A stretch of DNA of 64,000 bases. Source: Geomicrobium sp. JCM 19038 (GTDB lineage: Bacteria > Bacillota > Bacilli > Bacillales > Marinococcaceae). The stretch lies in assembly GCF_000698125.1 (NCBI RefSeq), contig NZ_BAXA01000014.1:1-64000 (forward strand), in the 5' to 3' direction. Of the stretch, positions 19,160-35,485 are shown in pieces (the first letter of the stretch is position 1; every line of letters starts with the position of its first letter). The notes under the pieces are model-generated. The model did no database searches. It worked only from the letters and a program-made list of their open reading frames with translations, and was not told where the DNA came from. The translations under genes were made by a program, and so were the position numbers.

Positions 19160-19656
19160 ATGGGCAGTGTACTCGAACAAAAACAAGCGGTTGTTGATGA
19201 GATCGTTGAGAAATTTAACAGCAGTGAGTCAATCATTTTTGTTGATTATCGTGGTCTAAGCGTGAGTCAAGACACGGAATTGCGTAACAAACTCCGTGCT
19301 GCAGACGTTGAGCTCAAAGTGTACAAAAACACATTGACTCGTCGCGCAACAGCTGAGACAAGCTTACAGAGCTTGACGAAACACTTGTAGGTCCAACAGC
19401 GATTGCTACGAGCAAAACAGATGCAGTAGCAGCAGCGAAAGTCTTAAACGAGTTCGCGAAAGAAAACGAAGCTTTAGAAATTAAAGCGGGTGTTATTCAA
19501 GGTAGCGTAACTTCTGTTGAAGACATTAAGAAGATTGCTGAACTTCCTTCTTACGAAGGACTTGTATCTATGCTACTCAGCGTACTACAAGCGCCAATCA
19601 GAAACTTTGCATTGGCTTCTAAGGCAGTTGCAGATCAAAAAGAAGAAAGTGCGTAA
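19160..19656 (+). CDS. rplJ: Ribosomal protein L10 (one frameshift)
   Basis: Base of the L7/L12 stalk. The N-terminal rRNA-binding domain is clear ([31 protein letters not shown]). One G is missing at about 19369: repair gives [18 protein letters not shown] and runs to the stop at 19654, about 165 aa. The C-terminal helix that anchors L12 dimers is then complete. Start ATG19160 follows CAGGAGGTGG. Confidence 0.95.
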
Positions 19657-19694
19657 GCACCTAATTTTTAACATTCCTGAAGGAGGAATATACA

Positions 19695-20057
19695 ATGGCT
19701 AAAGAGCAAATTATTGAAGAAATCAAGAGCATGACAGTTCTTGAGTTGAACGACCTAGTTAAAGCAATCGAGGACGAGTTTGGTGTAACAGCTGCAGCTC
19801 CAGTTGCAGTAGCTGGTGGAGGAGACGCAGGTGCTGCTGAAGAGCAAACAGAATTTAACGTAGTTCTTACTTCTGCTGGTTCTTCTAAGATCGGCGTTAT
19901 CAAAGTTGTTCGTGGAATCACAGGTCTTGGTCTTAAAGAAGCAAAAGCGCTTGTTGACGGTGCCCCTGAGACACTTAAAGAAGGCGTAAGCAAAGACGAA
20001 GCTGAAGACATGAAGAGCCAACTTGAAGAAGCTGGTGCACAAGTAGAAATCAAGTAA
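19695..20057 (+). CDS. rplL: Ribosomal protein L7/L12
   Basis: Stalk protein that recruits translation factors. 120 aa: N-terminal dimerisation helices ([20 protein letters not shown]), an alanine/glycine-rich hinge (about residues 35-50), and the C-terminal domain [20 protein letters not shown] that contacts factor GTPases. Preceded by AAGGAGGAAT. A strong terminator follows. Confidence 0.98.
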   Translation: MAKEQIIEEIKSMTVLELNDLVKAIEDEFGVTAAAPVAVAGGGDAGAAEEQTEFNVVLTSAGSSKIGVIKVVRGITGLGLKEAKALVDGAPETLKEGVSKDEAEDMKSQLEEAGAQVEIK

Positions 20058-20074
20058 TTTGACTTCTATTGAAG

Positions 20075-20110
20075 AGACTTCCCTGCTATATGCGGGGAAG
20101 TCTTTTCTTT
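20075..20110 (+). terminator. Intrinsic terminator after rplL
   Basis: 12-bp stem AGACTTCCCTGC/GCGGGGAAGTCT (one wobble), TATAT loop, then TTTTCTTTT. A strong terminator for the rplJ-rplL transcript. Confidence 0.93.
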
Positions 20111-20177
20111 TAAATAACGTATTTTCTATGTTAAAGCTCATAATAAAGAGGAGTTTCTAAGAGAAGAGGTGAAGTTT

Positions 20178-20779
20178 TTGTCATCGCATTATTATGATAA
20201 AAACCTACGGTAAGTAGTGAGCGGCAAACGGTTGGAGTGACGATCAAGGAAAAAGAGTATTTATTTTATACAGATCGTGGTGTTTTCTCTAAAGGCGGCG
20301 TCGATTTTGGCAGTGCGTTTTTGGCGAATGCGTATCAAGCTCCGGCGGTCGGTGGACCGGTTTTGGATGTTGGTTGTGGGTATGGCCCCCTCGGCATTTC
20401 AATCGCGGGTGATACAGGCAGGCAAGTCTGGATGACAGATGTGAATGAACGCGCAGTCGAACTTGCGACAGAAAATGCAATGCGTAATCACGTCGATAAA
20501 CAAGTCACAATTGTTCGGGGTTCGGGGTACGAGGCGATTCCTGATGAGAAGTTATTTGCATCGATTGTTACAAACCCTCCTATTCGAGCAGGGAAAGAGG
20601 TTGTGCATCATTTTTTTGAAGAAGCTCACAAACGTTTAGTTGATGCAGGGGAACTCTGGGTTGTTATTCAGAAGAAACAAGGTGCCCCTTCTACGAAAAA
20701 GAAATTAGAAGAGTTGTTCAAAGAAGTCGTCGAGGAAGGGAAGAGCAAAGGTTACTCTCTCTATCGATGCTATAAATAA
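20178..20779 (+). CDS. ybxB: YbxB-type class I methyltransferase (RsmC-like; one frameshift)
   Basis: SAM-dependent methyltransferase of the RsmC/RlmG type, likely acting on rRNA guanine. Motif I VLDVGCGYGPLGI, the MTDVNERAVELA acidic strand, and motif IV TNPPIRAGK are present. One C is missing at about 20204: repair gives YDKNPTVSSERQTVGVTIKEKE and links the TTG start at 20178 (7 nt after AGAGGTG) to the main frame, about 200 aa. Usually sits between rplL and rpoB in bacilli. Confidence 0.9.
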
Positions 20780-20791
20780 ATGAAAAAATAT

Positions 20792-20820
20792 TTGACCTTG
20801 AACTCGGTTTGTGATAATAT
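20792..20820 (+). promoter_or_regulatory. Promoter of rpoB-rpoC
   Basis: -35 TTGACC (20792-20797), 17-bp spacer, -10 TAATAT (20815-20820). It gives a leader of about 290 nt before rpoB. Confidence 0.72.
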
Positions 20821-21113
20821 CATCTAATGCGTATAACCGTACTTTTTTAGAACAAAAAAGTTGTTAAAAAAGGAAGTATAAAGGTTATGATGAACGGGAA
20901 CAATAAGTGAATACGAGAAAAAAAGGTTGGTATTTTTATCCTATTAAGTATGAGCCTTTTTGTGCATTCACGAAGTTTCTTAAATGAACTTCGGCATCAA
21001 TCACATTGATGTGTTTGATTACATCCCCCATTTTCACAATGAATGGTACAGTCATGCCGGGACTAAAGGGATATTTTCAGTTAAAAAATACGCGGATTTG
21101 AGGGGTGAATTCG
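20821..21113 (+). other. Structured rpoB leader
   Basis: No ORF is supported in this gap. It has at least three hairpins: ACTTTTTT/AAAAAAGT (20841-20861), CGAAGTT/AACTTCG (20971-20993) and CATCAAT/ATTGATG (20995-21011), the last two being directly adjacent. None has a T-run after it. They may control RNA stability or translation of rpoB. Confidence 0.5.
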
Positions 21114-24651
<3,538 letters not shown>

Positions 24652-24660
24652 AGGTAAGTT

Positions 24661-24694
24661 CAAAAGAAAGTTCCAAAGCTGGATCTTTCTTTTG
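24661..24694 (+). other. Hairpin between rpoB and rpoC
   Basis: Perfect 10-bp stem CAAAAGAAAG/CTTTCTTTTG with a further TCC/GGA pairing in the loop. There is no T-run, so it is more likely an RNA processing or stability element than a terminator. Confidence 0.5.
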
Positions 24695-24763
24695 CACGTT
24701 TGATGTTTACTATCGCCATTTAGCCCCTTTGACAACAGAGCGCAGGAAAGGGAGGGTCACCCT

Positions 24764-27700
24764 TTGATCGATGTCAATAATTTTGAATACATGAAAGTAG
24801 GTTTAGCATCACCGGATAAGATCCGCAGCTGGTCTCGTGGTGAAGTTAAAAAGCCTGAGACGATTAACTATCGTACTCTTAAACCTGAAAAAGACGGTTT
24901 GTTTTGTGAACGTATTTTCGGACCGCAAAAAGATTGGGAATGTCATTGTGGGAAATACAAGCGTGTTCGCTACAAAGGTGTTGTATGTGATCGTTGTGGT
25001 GTTGAGGTAACACGTGCGAAGGTTCGTCGTGAGCGAATGGGACACATTGAGCTTGCGGCTCCAGTTTCACACATTTGGTATTTTAAAGGAATTCCAAGTC
25101 GTATGGGTCTTGTCTTGGATATGTCACCGCGCTCCTTAGAAGAAGTTATTTACTTTGCTTCTTACGTGGTTACAGATACAGGTGATACACCACTTGAATA
25201 CAAACAATTGCTTTCTGAAAAAGAATACCGAGCGTACTACGATAAGTACGGTCGTTCTTTCACAGCGCAAATGGGTGCTGAAGCGATCCGTAAAATTCTA
25301 TCTGATCTTGACTTAAATAAAGAAGTGAAGATGTTAAAAGAAGAATTAGAAACAGCACAAGGGCGACGTCGTACGCGTGCAATTAAGCGTCTTGAAGTGA
25401 TCGAAGCATTCCGTAACTCTGGAAATGAACCTTCATGGATGATTCTGGATGTTCTTCCAGTAATTCCGCCTGAACTTCGCCCGATGGTGCAACTAGATGG
25501 TGGTCGTTTTGCGACATCAGACCTTAACGATTTGTATCGTCGTGTAATTAACCGTAACAACCGTTTGAAGCGTCTCCTTGACCTTGGTGCACCAAGCATC
25601 ATCGTACAAAATGAGAAGCGCATGCTCCAAGAAGCTGTTGATGCATTGATTGATAATGGTCGTCGTGGACGTCCAGTAACAGGACCGGGTAACCGTCCTC
25701 TTAAATCACTGTCTCACATGTTGAAAGGTAAGCAAGGACGTTTCCGTCAAAACCTTCTCGGTAAACGTGTTGACTACTCTGGTCGTTCGGTAATTGTTGT
25801 AGGTCCAAACCTTAAAATGTATCAGTGTGGTCTCCCGAAAGAGATGGCGCTTGAACTATTTAAGCCGTTTGTTATGAAAGAGCTCGTCGCTAAAGGGCAA
25901 GCACACAACATTAAGAGTGCTAAGCGTAAAGTTGATCGTGTGCAACCAGAAGTTTGGGACGTATTAGAAGAAGTAATTAAAGAGCACCCAGTTCTTCTAA
26001 ACCGCGCACCTACACTGCATAGACTAGGGATTCAAGCATTTGAACCTACGTTAGTAGAAGGACGTGCGATTAAACTACACCCACTCGTATGTACGGCATA
26101 CAACGCCGACTTTGATGGTGACCAAATGGCGGTCCACGTACCACTATCGGCAGAAGCGCAAGCTGAGGCACGTGTACTCATGCTAGCTGCTCAAAACATC
26201 TTGAACCCGAAAGATGGTAAGCCAGTAGTAACACCATCACAAGATATGGTACTAGGAAACTACTACCTCACTCTTGAGCGTGAAAATGCGGTTGGAGAAG
26301 GTGCGGTATTTAAAGATAGTGATGAGGCATTGACTGCATACCAAAACGGTTATGTGCACTTACACTCTCGTATTGCGATTCCAGTCAGCGCGATTGAAAA
26401 GACAACGTTCCCTGAAGAAGCGAAAGGTCATTTGCTTTTAACGAGTATCGGTAAGCTTATGTTCAACGAAATTCTTCCTGAATCGTTCCCTTATATTAAT
26501 GAACCATCAGCGAAGAACTTAGAACAAGCGACTCCTCTTGAGTATTTTGTTCCTCAAGGAACCGATGTAAAGAAAACATTCCAAGAGCGCCCAATCGTGT
26601 CACCGTTTAAAAAAGGCTTCCTTGGTGATGTAATCGCAGAAGTATTTAAGAAGTTCCAAGTCACTGAAACATCACGAATGCTTGACCGCATGAAGGAACT
26701 CGGTTTCTTCTATTCAACAAAAGCAGGTCTTACTGTTGGTGTCGCTGACATTGTTGTTTTAGCTGAAAAACAAGAGATCCTTGATGCTGCAGAAGAGCAA
26801 GTATCTAAGGTCGTTAAGCAGTTCCGCCGTGGTTTAATTACTGAAGAAGAACGTTACGACAAGATTATCTCAATCTGGAGCGACGCAAAAGACGACATTC
26901 AAGGACGTCTTATGAAGACACTTGATAAGTCTAACCCGATCTTCATGATGAGTGATTCCGGAGCACGTGGTAACGCCTCAAACTTTACGCAACTTGCAGG
27001 TATGCGTGGATTGATGGCAAACCCGTCTGGACGTATTATTGAACTTCCAATCAAGTCTAGTTTCCGTGAAGGTTTAACCGTACTCGAGTACTTTATCTCG
27101 ACGCACGGTGCCCGTAAAGGACTTGCCGATACAGCACTTAAAACGGCTGACTCAGGTTATCTTACACGTCGTCTCGTTGACGTTGCACAAGACGTTATCG
27201 TTCGTGAAGATGATTGTGGAACAGACCGTGGACTTGTCGTATCAGCATTACGTGATGGAACAGAAGAGATTGAGAACCTATACGATCGTCTCGTTGGACG
27301 TTTCTCATTCCAAACAGTAAAGCATCCTGAAACTGGAGATGTACTCGTGAAGCCGAATGAATTAATTCATGAAGAGCTTGCGAAGACAATTGTAGAATCA
27401 GGTGTTGAAGAACTTAAGATTCGCTCTGTATTTACGTGTGATACGTCACACGGAGTATGTAATAAGTGTTACGGACGCAACCTTGCAACAGGTAGTGACG
27501 TTGAGGTTGGGGAAGCAGTCGGAATCATCGCTGCCCAATCAATCGGTGAGCCGGGGACGCAGCTTACAATGCGTACATTCCACACAGGTGGTGTAGCCGG
27601 GGACGATATTACTCAAGGTCTTCCGCGTATTCAAGAGTTGTTTGAAGCTCGTAACCCGAAAGGTCAGGCATTAATTACTGAGCTTAGTGGTACAGTGGAA

Positions 27701-28375
27701 GAGATTCGTGATGCTGGAGATAAGAAAGAGATCGTTATTCGTGGAGAATACGAAACTCGTTCTTATACGACAGCCTATGGGGCTCGTGTACGTATTGCTG
27801 AGGGTGACAGAGTTGTAGCTGGTGAAGCATTAACTGAAGGTTCAATTGACCCGAAAGAGTTAATTCAAGTAACTGGTATCGATGAAGTCCAAATGTATCT
27901 CTTGAAAGAAGTGCAGAAAGTATACCGTATGCAAGGGGTAGAAATCGGAGATAAGCACGTCGAGGTTATGGTTCGTCAAATGCTTAGAAAGATCCGCGTT
28001 ATGGATTCTGGGGATACAGATGTATTACCAGGAACGCTCGTTGAAGTTAACGCATTCCATAAGGCGAATATTGATGTACTTCGTAAAGGTAAGCGTCCTG
28101 CTGTTGGAACACCTGTTATTCTCGGAATTACGAAAGCATCCCTTGAGACAGATTCCTTCTTATCGGCAGCTTCATTCCAAGAGACAACTCGTGTCCTTAC
28201 AGATGCTGCAATTAAAGGACGTAAAGATGCATTGCTAGGACTTAAGGAAAATGTTATTATCGGTAAGCTCGTTCCTGCCGGTACAGGTATGCAAAGATAC
28301 CGTAGCCTAAAAGGCGAGACACCTGATAGCGAAAAAGAAACAGCACCTGAAGTAGAGACAGTAGGTTACGATTGA
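24764..28375 (+). CDS. rpoC: RNA polymerase beta' subunit
   Basis: Catalytic beta' subunit. 1203 aa, intact: N-terminal zinc ribbon [19 protein letters not shown], active-site [14 protein letters not shown] holding the magnesium aspartates, the second zinc site ([14 protein letters not shown]), and trigger-loop region [19 protein letters not shown]. Start is TTG24764, preceded by AAGGGAGGG; family begins (M)xDVNNFEYM. No indels are seen over 3.6 kb. Confidence 0.98.
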   Translation: MIDVNNFEYMKVGLASPDKIRSWSRGEVKKPETINYRTLKPEKDGLFCERIFGPQKDWECHCGKYKRVRYKGVVCDRCGVEVTRAKVRRERMGHIELAAPVSHIWYFKGIPSRMGLVLDMSPRSLEEVIYFASYVVTDTGDTPLEYKQLLSEKEYRAYYDKYGRSFTAQMGAEAIRKILSDLDLNKEVKMLKEELETAQGRRRTRAIKRLEVIEAFRNSGNEPSWMILDVLPVIPPELRPMVQLDGGRFATSDLNDLYRRVINRNNRLKRLLDLGAPSIIVQNEKRMLQEAVDALIDNGRRGRPVTGPGNRPLKSLSHMLKGKQGRFRQNLLGKRVDYSGRSVIVVGPNLKMYQCGLPKEMALELFKPFVMKELVAKGQAHNIKSAKRKVDRVQPEVWDVLEEVIKEHPVLLNRAPTLHRLGIQAFEPTLVEGRAIKLHPLVCTAYNADFDGDQMAVHVPLSAEAQAEARVLMLAAQNILNPKDGKPVVTPSQDMVLGNYYLTLERENAVGEGAVFKDSDEALTAYQNGYVHLHSRIAIPVSAIEKTTFPEEAKGHLLLTSIGKLMFNEILPESFPYINEPSAKNLEQATPLEYFVPQGTDVKKTFQERPIVSPFKKGFLGDVIAEVFKKFQVTETSRMLDRMKELGFFYSTKAGLTVGVADIVVLAEKQEILDAAEEQVSKVVKQFRRGLITEEERYDKIISIWSDAKDDIQGRLMKTLDKSNPIFMMSDSGARGNASNFTQLAGMRGLMANPSGRIIELPIKSSFREGLTVLEYFISTHGARKGLADTALKTADSGYLTRRLVDVAQDVIVREDDCGTDRGLVVSALRDGTEEIENLYDRLVGRFSFQTVKHPETGDVLVKPNELIHEELAKTIVESGVEELKIRSVFTCDTSHGVCNKCYGRNLATGSDVEVGEAVGIIAAQSIGEPGTQLTMRTFHTGGVAGDDITQGLPRIQELFEARNPKGQALITELSGTVEEIRDAGDKKEIVIRGEYETRSYTTAYGARVRIAEGDRVVAGEALTEGSIDPKELIQVTGIDEVQMYLLKEVQKVYRMQGVEIGDKHVEVMVRQMLRKIRVMDSGDTDVLPGTLVEVNAFHKANIDVLRKGKRPAVGTPVILGITKASLETDSFLSAASFQETTRVLTDAAIKGRKDALLGLKENVIIGKLVPAGTGMQRYRSLKGETPDSEKETAPEVETVGYD

Positions 28376-28454
28376 TATAATTGCTGTTGACACTTAAGGA
28401 TGTGTTTGTTAAGATGTCAAAGTGCGCGTATTTCACCGGTGTTGAGGTGAAGAT

Positions 28455-28703
28455 ATGTCGTATCATAGAATTGCGGACGCAAGTGAGCGTTATGTAGGTG
28501 TCAAAGCAACAGTGAAAGCAATATCAGCCGAGCTGGTTGATGAAGTTTACATTGCTGCTGATGCGGATGTTTTAGTAACGAAGCAAGTCATCGACATAGC
28601 GAAACGAAAGCGAACGCCTTTAACAACCGTTTCATCAATGAGAAAGCTCGGCAAAGCTTGTGGTATTGAGGTCAATGCTGCGGCTGTAGCGATAAAAAAG
28701 TAA
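28455..28703 (+). CDS. rplGB: YbxF, L7Ae-family K-turn RNA-binding protein
   Basis: 82-aa L7Ae/L30e-type protein (ADADVLVTKQVIDIAK, PLTTVSSMRKLGKACGI). The family binds RNA kink-turns; the B. subtilis homologue YbxF associates with ribosomes. GAGGTGA lies 5 nt before the ATG. Placed between rpoC and rpsL as in other bacilli. Confidence 0.92.
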   Translation: MSYHRIADASERYVGVKATVKAISAELVDEVYIAADADVLVTKQVIDIAKRKRTPLTTVSSMRKLGKACGIEVNAAAVAIKK

Positions 28704-28705
28704 CG

Positions 28706-28748
28706 ATGTTTTTACTGGCGGGTGCATGTTTCCCGCTAGTAAGAACAT
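28706..28748 (+). other. Large hairpin before rpsL
   Basis: Stem ACTGGCGGG/CCCGCTAGT (28714-28722/28732-28740), extended by ATGTT/AACAT, enclosing a 9-nt loop. It begins 2 nt after the ybxF stop. No T-run follows; it may be a leader or processing structure for the rpsL transcript. Confidence 0.5.
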
Positions 28749-28857
28749 TACTTTTGCCCATACGTGAACACCTGGAACAGTGGTCTTATAAAATGCTGAT
28801 TTAGAAGGGTTCATCTTGCAAGCTGCATGAGAAGTATAGAAGGAAGGAGGAAACATC

Positions 28858-29271
28858 ATGCCAACTATGAATCAACTCGTTCGTAAAGGACGTAAAAGCA
28901 AAACTAAGAAGTCTGATGCTCCAGCTTTGAACAAAGGCTACAACAGCTTTAAGAAGGTTCAAACGGACTTAGCTTCTCCTCATAAACAAGGGGTTTGTAC
29001 TCGTGTTGGAACGATGACACCGAAGAAACCGAACTCGGCTCTTCGTAAATATGCTCGTGTACGTTTGACGAACGGAATTGAAGTTACGGCTTACATTCCA
29101 GGAATCGGACACAACCTACAAGAGCACAGCGTTGTGCTCATCCGTGGTGGTCTTGTTAAGGACTTACCAGGTGTACGCTACCACATCGTTCGTGGTGCAT
29201 TGGATACTGCTGGTGTCCAAGACCGTAAACAAGGTCGCTCTAAATATGGTACGAAACGTTCTAAGAAGTAA
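28858..29271 (+). CDS. rpsL: Ribosomal protein S12
   Basis: Decoding-centre protein of the small subunit. 137 aa; the motif [18 protein letters not shown] carries the lysines whose change gives streptomycin resistance, here of sensitive type, and [21 protein letters not shown] holds the second such loop. Preceded by GGAAGGAGG. Confidence 0.98.
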   Translation: MPTMNQLVRKGRKSKTKKSDAPALNKGYNSFKKVQTDLASPHKQGVCTRVGTMTPKKPNSALRKYARVRLTNGIEVTAYIPGIGHNLQEHSVVLIRGGLVKDLPGVRYHIVRGALDTAGVQDRKQGRSKYGTKRSKK

Positions 29272-29323
29272 TACATTTAAATGGGATTTAACCCGTCTAT
29301 AGAGACAGAAAGGAGGGTTGGTT

Positions 29324-29794
29324 ATGCCTCGTAAAGGTCCTGTACCTCGTCGTGAAGTGCTTGCCGATCCGATCTACAACTCTAAATTGGTAACGCGTTT
29401 GATTAACCGCATCATGATTGATGGTAAAAAAGGTAAAGCGCAAAACATTCTTTACGCTTCATTTGACATCGTTCGTGAACGCAGTGGTCAAGATCCAGTT
29501 GAAGTTTTTGATCAAGCACTAAAGAACATCATGCCAGTACTTGAAGTTAAAGCTCGCCGTGTAGGTGGTGCAAACTATCAAGTTCCAATCGAAGTAAAAC
29601 CTGACCGTCGTACGACTCTTGGTCTTCGTTGGTTAGTAAGCTATGCTCGTCTACGTGGAGAAAAGACAATGGAAGAGCGTCTAGCTAATGAAATTCTTGA
29701 TGCTTCAAACAACACAGGTGCTGCTGTTAAGAAACGTGAAGACACGCACCGTATGGCTGAAGCGAACAAAGCGTTCGCTCACTACCGCTGGTAA
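29324..29794 (+). CDS. rpsG: Ribosomal protein S7
   Basis: Head protein of the 30S subunit near the E and P sites. 156 aa starting [13 protein letters not shown]; the loop [16 protein letters not shown] is typical. ATG29324 chosen because AAAGGAGGG is 6 nt upstream; a TTG at 29318 overlaps that site. Confidence 0.98.
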   Translation: MPRKGPVPRREVLADPIYNSKLVTRLINRIMIDGKKGKAQNILYASFDIVRERSGQDPVEVFDQALKNIMPVLEVKARRVGGANYQVPIEVKPDRRTTLGLRWLVSYARLRGEKTMEERLANEILDASNNTGAAVKKREDTHRMAEANKAFAHYRW

Positions 29795-29839
29795 AAATAA
29801 ATATCAGCTGAATTTAGCTGAAAGGAGAAAGTGTAAACC

Positions 29840-31918
29840 ATGGCTAGAGAATTCTCCTTGGAGAAAACACGTAATATCGGGATCATGGCTCACATCGATG
29901 CCGGTAAAACGACTGCTACAGAACGTATCTTGTTCTATACAGGTCGTACTCATAAAATTGGTGAAACACACGAAGGTGCATCACAGATGGACTGGATGTC
30001 TCAAGAGCAAGAGCGTGGAATTACAATTACTTCTGCGGCGACAACTGCTTCTTGGAAAGATCATCGTATTAACATCATTGATACACCAGGACACGTAGAC
30101 TTTACTGTTGAAGTAGAGCGTTCACTACGTGTTCTTGACGGTGCTGTTGCGGTTCTAGATGCTCAATCGGGCGTTGAGCCACAAACAGAAACAGTTTGGC
30201 GTCAAGCAACCACTTATCACGTTCCACGAATCGTATTCGTAAACAAAATGGATAAGATGGGTGCAGACTTCCTATACTCTGTAGGAACGCTAAATGATCG
30301 TCTAGATGCAAATGCGCATCCAATTCAGCTACCAATCGGTGCTGAGGATGATTTTGAAGCAATCATCGACCTTGTTGAGATGAAAGCTTACTATTATCTT
30401 GATGATTTAGGGCAAAACACGGAAACTCGTGAAATCCCTGAAGATCACCGTGAATTAGCAGATGAATACCGTGAGAAGCTAGTTGAAGCGGTAGCAGAAT
30501 TTGATGAAGAGTTAATGATGCGTTATCTTGATGGTGACACAATCAGCAACGAAGAACTCAAATCTGCAATTCGTGAAGCAACGCTTACTGTACAATTCTA
30601 CCCAGTTCTTTGTGGTTCTGCATTTAAGAACAAAGGTGTTCAGCCAATGATCGATGCGGTTATTGACTACCTTCCAGCTCCTACGGATGTTCCTGCGATC
30701 AAAGGACACAAAGTAGACAGTGACGAAGAGGTTGTACGTGAAGCTGACGACAACGGTCCTTTCTCTGCTCTTGCATTTAAAGTTATGACAGACCCTTACG
30801 TTGGTAAGTTGACATTCTTCCGTGTGTACTCTGGAACATTAGATTCTGGTTCATACGTTAAGAACGCTTCTAAAGACAAGCGTGAGCGTGTCGGTCGTAT
30901 CCTTCAAATGCATGCGAACACTCGTGAGGAAATCAAAACGGTTTACTCTGGAGACATCGCTGCAGGTGTAGGTCTTAAAGATACAACAACAGGAGATACA
31001 CTTTGTGATGAGAAGAACCTAGTGATTCTTGAATCAATGGACTTCCCAGAACCAGTAATCTCATTGTCTGTTGAGCCTAAGTCTAAAGCCGATCAAGACA
31101 AAATGGGTGTTGCCCTCGGTAAGCTTGCTGAAGAGGACCCAACATTCAAGACGTATACTGACGAAGAAACAGGTCAAACTGTTATCGCTGGTATGGGTGA
31201 GCTTCACCTTGACATCATCGTTGACCGTATGAAGCGTGAATTCAAAGTTGAAGCAGTTGTAGGTGCTCCTCAGGTATCTTACCGTGAGACAATTCGCCAA
31301 GCTGCTGAAGTTGAAGGGAAGTTCGTACGTCAGTCTGGTGGTCGTGGACAGTATGGTCACGTTAAAGTTGAGTTCTCTCCTAATGAAGAGGGCGCAGGTT
31401 TTGAATTTGAGAACGGCATTGTTGGTGGTGTAGTTCCACGTGAATACATTCCGTCTGTTGAACAAGGAATTGAAGAATCATTGCAAAATGGTCTTCTTGC
31501 AGGTTATCCTGTAATTGACGTTAAAGCTCGTCTCTTTGACGGTTCTTACCATGACGTTGACTCAAACGAGATGGCGTTTAAGATTGCTGCATCAATGGCA
31601 TTCAAAGAAGCTAAATCGAAATGTTCTCCAGTTCTTCTAGAGCCACTCATGAAAGTTGAGATTGTTGTTCCAGAAGAATACATGGGAGACGTTATGGGTG
31701 ATGTCACTTCACGTCGTGGACGTGTTGACGGTATGGAAGCACGCGGTAACGCTCAAACAATCCGCGCGTTCGTTCCACTTGCTGAAATGTTCGGGTATGC
31801 GACAGCACTTCGTTCAAACACGCAAGGACGTGGAACGTACTCTATGTTCTTCGATCACTATGAAGAAGTTCCTAAGAGTATTTCTGAAGAAATCATCAAG
31901 AAAAACACTGGTGAGTAA
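29840..31918 (+). CDS. fusA: Elongation factor G
   Basis: Translocation GTPase. 692 aa, intact: G1 [15 protein letters not shown]2/G3 [12 protein letters not shown] and DTPGHVDF, G4 NKMDKMGAD, with domains II-V to the end including [13 protein letters not shown]. Located after rpsG in the classical str operon. Confidence 0.98.
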   Translation: MAREFSLEKTRNIGIMAHIDAGKTTATERILFYTGRTHKIGETHEGASQMDWMSQEQERGITITSAATTASWKDHRINIIDTPGHVDFTVEVERSLRVLDGAVAVLDAQSGVEPQTETVWRQATTYHVPRIVFVNKMDKMGADFLYSVGTLNDRLDANAHPIQLPIGAEDDFEAIIDLVEMKAYYYLDDLGQNTETREIPEDHRELADEYREKLVEAVAEFDEELMMRYLDGDTISNEELKSAIREATLTVQFYPVLCGSAFKNKGVQPMIDAVIDYLPAPTDVPAIKGHKVDSDEEVVREADDNGPFSALAFKVMTDPYVGKLTFFRVYSGTLDSGSYVKNASKDKRERVGRILQMHANTREEIKTVYSGDIAAGVGLKDTTTGDTLCDEKNLVILESMDFPEPVISLSVEPKSKADQDKMGVALGKLAEEDPTFKTYTDEETGQTVIAGMGELHLDIIVDRMKREFKVEAVVGAPQVSYRETIRQAAEVEGKFVRQSGGRGQYGHVKVEFSPNEEGAGFEFENGIVGGVVPREYIPSVEQGIEESLQNGLLAGYPVIDVKARLFDGSYHDVDSNEMAFKIAASMAFKEAKSKCSPVLLEPLMKVEIVVPEEYMGDVMGDVTSRRGRVDGMEARGNAQTIRAFVPLAEMFGYATALRSNTQGRGTYSMFFDHYEEVPKSISEEIIKKNTGE

Positions 31919-32022
31919 TCACCAATAAGTTAAATAGTTTGAAGGGTGTAGGGTACTCTAGTATGTGTACTTAAGCCTTTCTTGCTTTATAAATATACTA
32001 ATTTAAGGGAGGATATCCTCAA

Positions 32023-33213
<1,191 letters not shown>

Positions 33214-33221
33214 TGCTACGA

Positions 33222-33250
33222 AAGCACTCGCATTTGCGGGTGCTTTTTTT
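33222..33250 (+). terminator. Intrinsic terminator after tuf
   Basis: 10-bp stem AAGCACTCGC/GCGGGTGCTT (one wobble), ATTT loop, then a T-run. It ends the str operon. Confidence 0.95.
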
Positions 33251-33287
33251 ATTCAATCCCCCCATCACAAGTTAGACACATTTACTC

Positions 33288-33315
33288 TTGCTATTTCGAA
33301 TAGTGAGAGTATAAT
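33288..33315 (+). promoter_or_regulatory. Promoter of the 52-aa ORF
   Basis: -35 TTGCTA (33288-33293), 16-bp spacer, perfect -10 TATAAT (33310-33315). It would drive the small ORF at 33344. Confidence 0.65.
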
Positions 33316-33343
33316 GTTGTTTACCTAAAGGGAGGGAACAGTC

Positions 33344-33502
33344 TTGAAGATCATGAAAAAGATGGTTACAAGAGTTATGTTGTCTAGTTCTGCGTTAGTG
33401 TTAGCAGTTTTACTTTTGCCGGCTTTTTTAATTACAGATCAAATTGACGGTTTCCAACAGCTCGTTGACATGATATTTAAAGATGATGAAACACCATCCT
33501 GA
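33344..33502 (+). CDS. Small membrane or exported peptide, unrecognised
   Basis: 52-aa ORF between tuf and rpsJ that I do not recognise. TTG33344 lies 6 nt after a strong AAAGGGAGGG site; an ATG follows at 33353. The product has a basic start (KIMKKMVTRVM), one hydrophobic stretch (about residues 16-32, LVLAVLLLPAFLI) and an acidic end (IFKDDETPS), so it is a likely single-pass membrane or signal-bearing peptide. It has its own promoter and its own perfect terminator, which argues that it is a real transcription unit. Confidence 0.6.
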   Translation: MKIMKKMVTRVMLSSSALVLAVLLLPAFLITDQIDGFQQLVDMIFKDDETPS

Positions 33503-33505
33503 AAT

Positions 33506-33549
33506 AAAAACAAACCACTAATTAATACTTTCATTAGTGGTTTGTTTTT
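33506..33549. terminator. Perfect terminator after the 52-aa ORF
   Basis: 12-bp perfect stem CAAACCACTAAT/ATTAGTGGTTTG flanked by AAAAA and TTTTT, so it can work in both directions. It isolates the small ORF from the S10 operon. Confidence 0.93.
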
Positions 33550-33632
33550 GTTATAATGAAGATTGGTGATTGAAAACCAAACAAAGTCTGTTGAATGATA
33601 CAACAAGGCAAGAAATTCCTTTCGTAATCCCC

Positions 33633-33661
33633 TTGCATTCAAGGCGCAAAGCCTTTATAAT
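33633..33661 (+). promoter_or_regulatory. Promoter of the S10 operon
   Basis: -35 TTGCAT (33633-33638), 17-bp spacer, perfect -10 TATAAT (33656-33661), 167 nt before rpsJ. Confidence 0.85.
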
Positions 33662-33728
33662 AGTAAAAGTGTGACAAAGTTGGAGATCCGCACGGGATTT
33701 CCTGTTTTTATGTTGTCATTGCGATGAT

Positions 33729-33786
33729 GCAGAAGGTTGCTGACACACCCGGCCCCTTTGCCATGATGGGTGTGTGGGATTTCTGC
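33729..33786 (+). other. S10 leader stem-loop
   Basis: Inner stem ACACACCC/GGGTGTGT (33743-33750/33768-33775) inside an outer pair GCAGAA/TTCTGC. It lies in the long untranslated leader of the S10 operon. The rest of the leader holds no ORF. Confidence 0.6.
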
Positions 33787-33813
33787 GGAGTAGGTCTGAA
33801 AATCAGGCGATAA

Positions 33814-34137
<324 letters not shown>

Positions 34138-34208
34138 TCAACGTTTTAGTTAGGATGTCTATTTGGACAAACAATTATTAAAGTAATTTATTACAGGAGG
34201 TGTGACTG

Positions 34209-34838
34209 ATGACCAAAGGAATCTTGGGTAGAAAAATCGGCATGACACAGATTTTTAGCGAGAACGGAGAAGTAGTACCAGTAACTGTCGTTCAAGCAGA
34301 TCCAAACGTTGTCATGCAGTTGAAAACACAAGGAAATGATGGTTACGATGCGGTTCAGTTAGGAGCTGACGACAAGAAACCTGTACGCTCTACTAAACCG
34401 GAAAAAGGCCATGCTGATAAAGCAAGCACGGCGCCCAAGCGCTACGTTCGTGAATTCCGCAATATCGATGTTGCGAGTCATGAAATCGGTCAAACGGTCA
34501 GCGTAAATACATTTGAAGTTGGCGACATCATCGATGTAACTGGAACTTCAAAGGGTAAAGGTTTCCAAGGTGCAATTAAGCGCCATAACCAAGCCCGCGG
34601 ACCTATGAGCCACGGTTCACGTTACCATCGTCGTCCAGGTTCACTTGGTACGATGCAAGATGCAAAAGTAATCAAAGGCATGGAAGGCCCAGGTCAAATG
34701 GGTGGCGGCCAAATTACTGTTCAGAACCTTGAAGTTGTTCAAGTGGATGAAGAGCGCAACTTGCTCCTTATTAAAGGAAACGTACCAGGAGCTAAAAAGA
34801 GCTACGTCAAAATCCAGAGTGCTATTAAAGGCAACTAA
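34209..34838 (+). CDS. rplC: Ribosomal protein L3
   Basis: Early-assembly 50S protein reaching the peptidyl-transferase centre. 209 aa, with [13 protein letters not shown] at the start and the extended loop [14 protein letters not shown]. Preceded by AGGAGGTGTG. Confidence 0.98.
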   Translation: MTKGILGRKIGMTQIFSENGEVVPVTVVQADPNVVMQLKTQGNDGYDAVQLGADDKKPVRSTKPEKGHADKASTAPKRYVREFRNIDVASHEIGQTVSVNTFEVGDIIDVTGTSKGKGFQGAIKRHNQARGPMSHGSRYHRRPGSLGTMQDAKVIKGMEGPGQMGGGQITVQNLEVVQVDEERNLLLIKGNVPGAKKSYVKIQSAIKGN

Positions 34839-34865
34839 TGTTTTGAGGAAAGGAGGAGTCTTATC

Positions 34866-35485
34866 ATGCCGAAAGTAACGGTATTTAATCAAAGCGGATC
34901 ACAAGTAGGCGACGTTGAACTCGCTGAAGCCGTTTTCGGGATTACACCGAACGAAAATGTTGTTCACGACGCTGTTGTGATGCAACAAGCTTCTCTTCGT
35001 CAAGGAACTCAAAAAGCTAAAACACGTTCTGAAGTACGAGGCGGAGGAGCGAAGCCTTGGCGTCAAAAAGGTACTGGTCGTGCACGTCACGGTTCAAGCC
35101 GTTCCCCAATTTGGAAGGGCGGTGGTGTGATTTTCGCACCAACACCACGCAGCTACAGCTACAAGTTACCAAAGAAAGTTCGTCGTCTTGCATTGAAATC
35201 AGTTCTATCTGATAAAGTTCAAAACGATGCTCTTATCGTATTAGATGAATTAAGCTTAGATGCTCCAAAGACAAAGGATATGATCAACATTCTTTCCAGT
35301 CTTTCAGCTGAGAAACTCTTGTCGTTACAGCAGAGCGTAACGCTAACGTTGAGAAGTCTGCTAACAACTTGCCTAACGTCAAAACAATTACTGCCACTGG
35401 CGTAAACGTACTTGACGTTATCAACTACGACAAAGTGATTATCACGAAGGAAGCTGTTGAGAGAGTAGAGGAGGTGCTGAGCTAA
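34866..35485 (+). CDS. rplD: Ribosomal protein L4 (one frameshift)
   Basis: Lines the exit tunnel through its loop ([19 protein letters not shown]). The frame breaks near 35314, where one A of a run is missing: repair gives [20 protein letters not shown] and extends to the stop at 35483, about 206 aa. The stop then overlaps the rplW start (TAATG), as expected for this operon. Confidence 0.95.

Noticed and set aside
31919-32022. tuf promoter in the fusA-tuf gap (TATACT at 31994)
   Set aside because: No acceptable -35 at 16-18 bp, and the start point would be almost on the ribosome-binding site.
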